Shown piece after piece: positions 7,436-12,680 of a stretch of 12,680 nt of DNA. Position 1 is the stretch's first letter, and the number at the start of each line of letters is the position of its first letter. Made by a program: the position numbers and the translations under genes. The notes beneath the pieces are model-generated. The model saw only the letters and a list, made by a program, of their open reading frames with translations. It was not told the DNA's origin and did not search any database. Source of the DNA: an uncultured Sulfitobacter sp. (GTDB taxonomy: Bacteria; Pseudomonadota; Alphaproteobacteria; Rhodobacterales; Rhodobacteraceae); assembly GCA_937923365.1 (NCBI GenBank), contig CALAIJ010000201.1:1-12680 (forward strand). The letters run 5' to 3'.

Positions 7436-9148
7436 ATGCGGACAAAGAGTATCTATGACACGGCAGTAAGCCGTCTGCGCCGCCGTTTCGTGCTGGTGGC
7501 GCTGTTCAGTGCTGTGGTCAATATCCTGATGCTGACGGGGCCGCTGTTCATGCTGCAGGTCTACGACCGCGTGCTTGCCAGCGGGTCTGTTGCCACGCTG
7601 CAAGGTCTGTTCCTGATCGTGGTGGTCTGTTTCACCTTTCTGGGGCTCTACGACTTCTTGCGCACGCGGATGCTGTCGCGGGCAGGCTACCGGCTGGATC
7701 AGGACACAAGCGACAAGGCCTTTGATATCTGGATGAAATCGGGGGCAGGGCGGGCCACGATCAAGGGGCGTCCTTTGAACGATCTGGCCGTGGTGCGCGG
7801 CTTTATCGGCAGTCCTGCGGTCCTGGGCTTTTTCGACCTGCCGTGGGTGCCGGTCTACCTTGGGATCGTCTGGCTGGTGCATCCTTGGCTTGGCATGCTG
7901 ACGGTGGCGGGGGCGATTGTCGTGTTGGTGCTGGCGCTGGCCAATCAGGCGTTGACCAAGGCGTCCATCGCCAAGGCCATGGGCATGGATGCCACCGAAA
8001 GCGCCTTTGTCGACCAGTCCCATCAAAGCGGGGATACGGTGCTGTCCCTCGGCATGGGCGAGAACGTGCGCAAACGTTGGTCCGATATGCACCGCGACGG
8101 GCTGTCCACAGGGCAGATCGGCGGGGATCGGGGTGAAGCGTTCACCACCAGTTCCAAGGCCTTTCGCATGTTGCTGCAATCGGCCCTTTTGGGTCTGGGC
8201 GGCTACCTTGCCCTACAACAAGAGATATCGGCAGGCATGATCGTTGCGGCCTCCATCATTGCGGGGCGCGCGCTGGCACCCATTGATCAGGTGATCGGTC
8301 AATGGCGCGGCGTGATCCGCGCGCGGGAAGCGCATCGGCGCTTGCGCGGGGCCTTCATGATGTATGGCCGCGAGGATGAACCTTCGATGGACCTGCCTGA
8401 ACCGACAGGCGTGATCACTGTCCAAAGCGTCAGTAAATTTCCACCTGCCGACGTGGCGGATGTGGATGCCAAACCCATCCTTTCGGGCATCTCCCTGCGG
8501 TTGGAGCCGGGGCGTGCCTTGGGTGTGATCGGGCCGAGCGCGGGCGGCAAATCCACGCTTGCGCGTCTGCTGGTCGGGGCATGGCATCCCGATCAGGGCG
8601 AGGTGCGGCTGGATGGGGCCACCTTGTTGCAATGGGATCCTGACCGTCTGGGCCAGTACATCGGATATCTGCCACAAAAACTTGATCTGCTTGCGGGCTC
8701 CGTGCGTGACAACATCGCCCGATTTGATGCTGATGCGACGGATGAAGCGGTGATAGAGGCTGCGCGCATCGCAAACGTGCATGAACTGATCCTGTCGCTG
8801 CCCGAAGGCTACGCCACCGAAATCGGCTATACGGCCCAGCCTCTGTCGGGCGGCCAGATCCAGCGGATCGGCTTGGCCCGCGCTCTTTATGGCGCGCCCA
8901 AAGTTGTGGTACTGGATGAACCCAACTCCAATCTGGACATGGACGGGGACAAGGCGCTGACCCAGGCGATCTTGACCCTCAAACAGCGCGGCAGCACCGT
9001 TGTTGTCATGGCCCACAGACCCAGCGCGATCGCGGCGGTCGATGATATTCTTGTGCTGCGCGATGGCAAACAGGTCGATATTGGCCCCAAGGATGAAGTG
9101 CTTGCGCGGATGCAGACGCAATCCCCCCCAAAGAAACCGCCGGAATGA
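7436..9148 (+). CDS. Type I secretion ABC transporter (PrtD-type permease/ATPase)
   Basis: This inner-membrane exporter hydrolyses ATP to drive unfolded RTX cargo through the T1SS channel. The 570 residues have an N-terminal membrane domain with hydrophobic stretches at about 18-42, 54-75, 130-175 and 245-275. Between the first two lies the VYDRVLASGSVATL segment typical of PrtD-type exporters. The nucleotide-binding domain has Walker A GPSAGGKST at 366-374 (Lys372), the Q-loop Gln414, signature LSGGQ at 470-474, Walker B VVVLDE at 490-495 and the H-loop His527. All key residues are present. The length and the lack of an N-terminal C39-like domain fit PrtD rather than HlyB. The ATG is 21 bases after the adhesin stop behind a G-rich but imperfect ribosome site, suggesting co-transcription and possibly translational coupling. 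If the adhesin is truncated at 6032, polarity on this gene is a concern. Confidence 0.95.
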   Translation: MRTKSIYDTAVSRLRRRFVLVALFSAVVNILMLTGPLFMLQVYDRVLASGSVATLQGLFLIVVVCFTFLGLYDFLRTRMLSRAGYRLDQDTSDKAFDIWMKSGAGRATIKGRPLNDLAVVRGFIGSPAVLGFFDLPWVPVYLGIVWLVHPWLGMLTVAGAIVVLVLALANQALTKASIAKAMGMDATESAFVDQSHQSGDTVLSLGMGENVRKRWSDMHRDGLSTGQIGGDRGEAFTTSSKAFRMLLQSALLGLGGYLALQQEISAGMIVAASIIAGRALAPIDQVIGQWRGVIRAREAHRRLRGAFMMYGREDEPSMDLPEPTGVITVQSVSKFPPADVADVDAKPILSGISLRLEPGRALGVIGPSAGGKSTLARLLVGAWHPDQGEVRLDGATLLQWDPDRLGQYIGYLPQKLDLLAGSVRDNIARFDADATDEAVIEAARIANVHELILSLPEGYATEIGYTAQPLSGGQIQRIGLARALYGAPKVVVLDEPNSNLDMDGDKALTQAILTLKQRGSTVVVMAHRPSAIAAVDDILVLRDGKQVDIGPKDEVLARMQTQSPPKKPPE

Positions 9149-9153
9149 GGGAG
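9149..9153 (+). promoter_or_regulatory. Ribosome binding site of the HlyD-family gene
   Basis: GGGAG begins directly after the ABC transporter stop codon and lies 7 bases before the ATG at 9161. It fixes that start and shows the two genes are arranged for joint translation. Confidence 0.75.
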
Positions 9154-9160
9154 AAACCAA

Positions 9161-10456
9161 ATGGATAGACCGCTCAAGACCGGATTTGGCTGGACGGCGC
9201 GCATCGGCATCTTAGGGGGCATCGCGTTGCTGGCGATCATTGTCGCGTGGGCCCATTTTGTCTGGATCAGTGGCGCTGTGATTGCGTCGGGCTCAATCGC
9301 CATTCAGGGCAAGCCCAAGCAGGTGCAGCACTTTGACGGGGGCGTGATTGAGGACATTCTGGTCACCGAAGGCGACGTGGTCATGCGCGACGCGCCTCTG
9401 GTCACGCTCGACAAGACCCTGCTGGAGGCGAACTTGGCCATCTACGAGGCGCGGCTGGCGGATTTGCTGGTGCGCGAGGACCGTCTGAAAGCGGAGCAAG
9501 CCAATCTGGACACAGTGACCTTCCGCCCGTTCCCGCCGCTGCTGGCCCATATGGAGGCGGAAAGCTATGTCATCGGCCAGCAAGAGGTCTTTGCCGCCCG
9601 CCGTGCATTGCAACAAGGCCGGGAAGAGCAATTGCGCGAAAAGACCGTGCAATTCGGGCATCAAATCACCGGTATCGAAGGATTGGTGGCATCCAAGGTG
9701 CTGCAACTGGACCTGATCCAACAGGAAATGGCCGCAACGCAAAAGCTGAAGGACCGCCAGTTGGTCACCGAAAGCCAGCTGTTGTCCATTCGCCGTTCAG
9801 AGGCGGACCTGCAAGGTCAGCTGTCCGAGCACCAGTCCGAGATTGCCCGTGTGCGCAACTCCATTCAGGACGCGGAACTGGAAATCCTGCAAAGCCGTCG
9901 CCAGTTCAAGGAACAGGTCGTCAGCGAGTTGCGTCAGATCACGACGCAGATTGGTGAGTTGCAGCAGCAGGTTATCTCGACCACCAAACAGTTGGAACGC
10001 GTCGTTCTCAAGGCCCCCGTCAGTGGCATCGTGCATGAAATGCAGGTCTTTACCAAAGGTGGCGTTGTGCAGCCCGGCTCGACCGTTTTGCAGATTGTCC
10101 CGCTGACCGACGATCTGACCTATGAGCTACAGGTCGATCCTGCCTCCATCGATCAGGTCTATATCGATCAGCCCGCCAACATCCGTTTTGCCGCATTCGA
10201 TGCGCGTACGACGCCGGAACTGGCGGGCACCGTGCAGCGCGTTTCGCCCACATCGCTGCAGGACCCGCAGACGGGGCTGACCTACTACGTGGTTGAACTG
10301 GCGATCAACGCGTCAGAGCTTAGCAAGCTGGGCGATCTGGCACTGGTCCCCGGCATGCCGCTGGAAGGCTATCTGGAAACCAACGCCCGATCCGTGTTGA
10401 GTTACGTGGTGAAGCCTTTGACGGACCACCTGATGCGCGCCTTTCGCGAGAATTGA
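9161..10456 (+). CDS. HlyD-family type I secretion membrane-fusion (periplasmic adaptor) protein
   Basis: This protein links the ABC transporter to an outer-membrane TolC-like channel across the periplasm. The 431 residues show a short cytoplasmic start, one membrane segment at about 15-36, and the first half of the lipoyl domain (QVQHFDGGVIEDILVTEGD). A long Gln/Glu/Leu-rich coiled coil spans about 85-275, the second lipoyl half is at about 278-314 with LKAPVSGIV, and a beta-barrel domain follows. The C-terminus LSYVVKPLTDHLMRAFREN is the family's hallmark ending. The length is normal for T1SS adaptors. The gene starts 12 bases after the ABC gene, so the two form an operon. No TolC homologue is in the window; T1SS loci often use one encoded elsewhere. 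Confidence 0.95.
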   Translation: MDRPLKTGFGWTARIGILGGIALLAIIVAWAHFVWISGAVIASGSIAIQGKPKQVQHFDGGVIEDILVTEGDVVMRDAPLVTLDKTLLEANLAIYEARLADLLVREDRLKAEQANLDTVTFRPFPPLLAHMEAESYVIGQQEVFAARRALQQGREEQLREKTVQFGHQITGIEGLVASKVLQLDLIQQEMAATQKLKDRQLVTESQLLSIRRSEADLQGQLSEHQSEIARVRNSIQDAELEILQSRRQFKEQVVSELRQITTQIGELQQQVISTTKQLERVVLKAPVSGIVHEMQVFTKGGVVQPGSTVLQIVPLTDDLTYELQVDPASIDQVYIDQPANIRFAAFDARTTPELAGTVQRVSPTSLQDPQTGLTYYVVELAINASELSKLGDLALVPGMPLEGYLETNARSVLSYVVKPLTDHLMRAFREN

Positions 10457-10731
10457 TGTGCTTCAGACGCAGGCCAATAGGCGGGCTTTGCTGTGCGGGC
10501 CTGTGTCTTTTCGCACCCGGGCCATGCAGTCATACCTCGCTTCAGACCGCGCGCATCAGGGGCCGCGTACAGGTCTGATCGTGTCAAACGGGCGGGCGCG
10601 GGTAGGGGAAACCAGACCTTTCACCAAGGCGGGAAATGTGACATAGTCTCCAGATAAATTTGATTTTTCTTCCTAGACGCGCTCATTTGCGGCAGCGTTT
10701 TGCGGAATTCTAACAGGCTCGGAGTATTTTC
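10457..10731 (+). other. Intergenic region between T1SS operon and propeller-RTX gene
   Basis: I see no convincing gene here. The octamer CTTCAGAC occurs at 10461 and 10540 and again inside the next gene at 10781. The arm GGTCTGA (10572-10578) can pair with TCAGACC upstream (10542-10548), or its GGTCTG core can pair with CAGACC downstream (10613-10618), but not both. Neither stem has a T-tract, so no classical terminator is called. From about 10640 the sequence becomes AT-rich, which suits a promoter for the next gene, but no good -35/-10 pair stands out. TTTGCGG is repeated at 10686 and 10699, 13 bases apart. Confidence 0.4.
10721..10724 (+). promoter_or_regulatory. Ribosome binding site of the propeller-RTX gene
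   Basis: GGAG lies 7 bases before the ATG at 10732. An in-frame TAA at 10711-10713 rules out any longer start, so 10732 is well supported. Confidence 0.75.
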
Positions 10732-12680
10732 ATGGCCCTCGTGACTGGCACCAGTTTCGCCCTAAAAGATACAATCACACCTTCAGACGTCCTCGGATTT
10801 GCCGACCCTTCTACTTCGGCAACGCATGTGATCAACGGTGTGACTTACGTCTATCAAGCTACGGAAACACGTTTGGAAGTTTTCACGCTGGACGCAACAG
10901 GCACGCTTACCTTTGTGACGTCCTTTGGAAACAGCGTTCAAAACCCGATTGATAATGGGCGGGGCGTCACGGCCTTTACAGCGGGCGGGAATGACTTTGT
11001 TCTTCTCAGTTCCGGTGACAATGACGGGGTGATCCTTTTCGCTGTGTCTGACATGCCGCCTTACGTGACGCCGACTGCATCGGTCTATGATATTGATAAT
11101 ACTGCGTATGAACTTAACGGCGCGTGGACCACATCGGTCTACGAGACAGGCGCAAGCGCATTCGCCTACATCGCCGGCTACAATGACAATGGCATTTCCG
11201 TTTTTGAGATCTCGGATACGGGAACCATGACCTTTGTTGAATCCGTGCCCCTCACGAACACGAACGGGTTGAGCTCACCGTGGGTGTCAAATGTCTTTGG
11301 CACTACGTTGGTAACGGCTGGATTTTCTTCAGATGCTGTTTCTGTCTGGAGTATTGACCCGTCGACAGGCGTACTTACGTTCCAGGACACATTTACCGAT
11401 AATGTGGTGATCGATGGTGCGTCCCACTCTGCGGTGATGGAAATCGATGGCGTGCTTACACTCTTTGTGCCCGCGTTTAACGCAGATGGTATCGTTGTCC
11501 TAACCTACGACAGCGTAGACGGCTTCGAGGTCATACAGGAAATCCAGTCGTCCTCTTTGTTGAATGGTGCAGCGGAAACCAGCCTGTTTGAAGTGGGAGA
11601 CAAGACCTACCTAAGCGTTTCGAGCTACAATTCAGATACGGTCACAGTGTTCGAGGTGGATACGGGCCCTCTTTCCTCAACCAAAGGAACGCTCAGCGCA
11701 ATTGAGGGCGGGGTCATCGACAATCTGAACAGGCCGAATGAGGCGACCTTTGTCACTGTCGACGGGGTCCAGTTCATGCTGGTCGGTTCAGAAAACAACA
11801 ACGAACTTGTGGTCTATGAAATCGGCGGTGGCGACGACGTGCTGACAGGCACCAACGGCGATGACACCGTGACCGGCTTTGGCGGCGATGACATCATTTA
11901 TGCCCTTGGCGGTGATGACGTGATCGACGGCGGCGGTTTCTCTGACGTGATCTATGCGGGCTCGGGCATTGATACGGTGATCGGCTCCGGCGGCAATGAC
12001 GTGACCTATGGCGGGTCCGGATATGACACCTTTGACATGAGCGTATTCAACGGGGAGCCGACAGGCGTCACGGTTGATCTGTTCAACTCAAAAGTGGTGC
12101 TGCCCGTCGGGCTGACGCAGTTCATCTCGGACTTTGAGCGCGTTTTCGGCACCAAGCAGGCGGATATCCTGACCGGTGACTATGAAGGTAATGACCTGCG
12201 CGGTGACAGCGGTGCGGACGTGCTGCGCGGCCTTGCGGGGGATGATTTTCTGCGCGGCGGAAACGGTGCAGATTCGATCTATGGCGGCGACGACAATGAT
12301 TTCATCGATGCAGGTGGCGGCGATGACGCCGTGCTGAACGGCGGGACGGGCGACGATACCATTGAAGGCGGCACTGGCATAGACGGCCTTTTCGGTGGCG
12401 ACGGGAATGATATCCTGGTGGGCGAGGATGACGCCGATCTGCTGCGCGGCAATGCGGGCGATGATACCTTGCTGGGTGGAAGTGGCGCGGACGACTTGCG
12501 TGGCGGTGACGGCAACGATAATCTGAATGGCGGCACCGACGATGACTTTCTCTTTGGTGACGGCGGGGCGGACACACTGGATGGTGGAAGCGGGGCAAAT
12601 GCCCTGACAGGCGGTGCGGGCAATGACCTGTTTGTTTTCGGCGATTCCACAATGGACGGATTTAACTCCATTAAGGATTT
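10732..12680 (+). CDS. Seven-bladed beta-propeller / RTX secreted protein (3' end outside window)
   Basis: The frame is open for 649 codons to the window edge with no stop. Residues 1-30 show no Sec signal peptide, as expected for a T1SS cargo. Residues about 31-363 hold seven repeats of about 50 residues, each with a GxxYLxxxxxxxDxVxVFxID strand pair, resembling lactonase/YncE-type propellers. Residues 365-436 are eight RTX nonapeptides. Residues 437-472 are a spacer with VTVDLFNSKVVLPV and ISDFERVFG, as often found between RTX blocks. Residues 473-636 are eighteen further repeats. The last visible residues (FVFGDSTMDGFNSIKDF) match the usual lead-in to a T1SS C-terminal signal, so the end is probably close. 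I see no cysteine. The position behind the ABC/HlyD pair suggests export by it, but the 275-base gap argues for its own promoter. The propeller's activity is unknown: enzyme, ligand-binding and structural roles are all open. Confidence 0.85.
   Translation, partial: MALVTGTSFALKDTITPSDVLGFADPSTSATHVINGVTYVYQATETRLEVFTLDATGTLTFVTSFGNSVQNPIDNGRGVTAFTAGGNDFVLLSSGDNDGVILFAVSDMPPYVTPTASVYDIDNTAYELNGAWTTSVYETGASAFAYIAGYNDNGISVFEISDTGTMTFVESVPLTNTNGLSSPWVSNVFGTTLVTAGFSSDAVSVWSIDPSTGVLTFQDTFTDNVVIDGASHSAVMEIDGVLTLFVPAFNADGIVVLTYDSVDGFEVIQEIQSSSLLNGAAETSLFEVGDKTYLSVSSYNSDTVTVFEVDTGPLSSTKGTLSAIEGGVIDNLNRPNEATFVTVDGVQFMLVGSENNNELVVYEIGGGDDVLTGTNGDDTVTGFGGDDIIYALGGDDVIDGGGFSDVIYAGSGIDTVIGSGGNDVTYGGSGYDTFDMSVFNGEPTGVTVDLFNSKVVLPVGLTQFISDFERVFGTKQADILTGDYEGNDLRGDSGADVLRGLAGDDFLRGGNGADSIYGGDDNDFIDAGGGDDAVLNGGTGDDTIEGGTGIDGLFGGDGNDILVGEDDADLLRGNAGDDTLLGGSGADDLRGGDGNDNLNGGTDDDFLFGDGGADTLDGGSGANALTGGAGNDLFVFGDSTMDGFNSIKD
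10837..11823 (+). repeat. Seven propeller blades
   Basis: Blade starts by motif are near residues 36 (GVTYVYQATETRLEVF), 86 (GNDFVLLSSGDNDGVILF), 140 (SAFAYIAGYNDNGISVF), 190 (GTTLVTAGFSSDAVSVW), 239 (DGVLTLFVPAFNADGIVV), 289 (GDKTYLSVSSYNSDTVTVF) and 344 (DGVQFMLVGSENNNELVVY). Spacing is 49-55 residues. Several blades continue with TGTLTFV-like strands. Seven blades close a standard propeller ring. The call rests on motif periodicity, not on a structure or profile match. Confidence 0.7.
11824..12039 (+). repeat. RTX block 1 of the propeller protein, 8 nonapeptides
   Basis: Eight in-phase nonapeptides run from GGGDDVLTG through FGGDDIIYA and LGGDDVIDG to GSGYDTFDM, with no indels. The first begins right at the last propeller strand. 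Two copies are degenerate at the acidic position pair (GGFSDVIYA, GSGIDTVIG). Confidence 0.85.
12148..12639 (+). repeat. RTX block 2 of the propeller protein, about 18 repeats
   Basis: The block begins with GTKQADILT and ends with GGAGNDLFVF. Sixteen units are 9 residues and two are 10 (AGGGDDAVLN and the last), so the phase slips once inside the block. Several units replace the first glycine pair with acidic or other residues (GEDDADLLR, GNAGDDTLL). The block is typical of Ca2+-dependent folding after export. Confidence 0.9.

Noticed and set aside
6734..8179. 481-codon open frame on the - strand
   Set aside because: It lies across the strongly supported RTX end and the ABC transporter start. 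Its translation is rich in His, Gln and Arg with no recognisable domain, as expected for the antisense of GC-rich coding DNA.
8213..9160. 315-codon open frame on the - strand
   Set aside because: It is antisense to the ATPase domain, whose Walker A, signature and Walker B motifs are all intact on the + strand.
10493..10517. GTGCG / CGCAC inverted repeat as terminator after the HlyD-family gene
   Set aside because: The stem is only five base pairs, and the T run lies in the loop rather than after the stem, so it does not look like a rho-independent terminator.
10458..10646. 62-codon open frame starting with GTG after the HlyD-family gene
   Set aside because: There is no ribosome site, the start is two bases after the HlyD-family stop, and the Arg-rich translation has no pattern. 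It overlaps the repeated motifs of the intergenic region.

Overview
The window looks like one type I secretion (T1SS) locus of a marine-type alphaproteobacterium, most likely a Rhodobacteraceae/Roseobacter-group member. This is inferred from GC-rich coding DNA, the style of the RTX proteins and the PrtD/HlyD-type exporter pair; no taxonomic marker gene is present. All supported genes lie on the + strand.

Layout. (1) Positions 2-7414 hold the 3' part of a giant, cysteine-free repeat adhesin. It has tandem cadherin-like domains of about 95-99 residues joined by VNDAP-type linkers, then dystroglycan-type/He_PIG-like domains, ten RTX nonapeptides and a C-terminal T1SS signal region. An in-frame TAA at 6032-6034 splits this reading frame into a 2008-residue fragment without export signal and a C-terminal fragment that carries it. 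The domain containing the stop has exactly the same length as its neighbour, so a single substitution (Glu codon to TAA) is the simplest explanation. (2) At 7436-9148 and 9161-10456 come the inner-membrane ABC transporter and the HlyD-family membrane-fusion protein, tightly spaced behind the adhesin as a probable operon. The outer-membrane TolC partner is not in the window. (3) A 275-bp gap (10457-10731) holds no convincing gene but has short repeats and two mutually exclusive hairpins. (4) At 10732 a second T1SS cargo starts and runs off the right edge: a seven-bladed beta-propeller fused to two blocks of RTX repeats.

The genes fit one job: the ABC/HlyD pair exports Ca2+-binding RTX proteins whose signals are at the C-terminus. 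The adhesin is the obvious cognate cargo, and the propeller-RTX protein is a plausible second one. The most notable points are the nonsense codon separating adhesin from its export signal, two cadherin-like domains that appear split by large insertions of tandem DGSxLPxWxxFD modules, and the propeller-RTX fusion.
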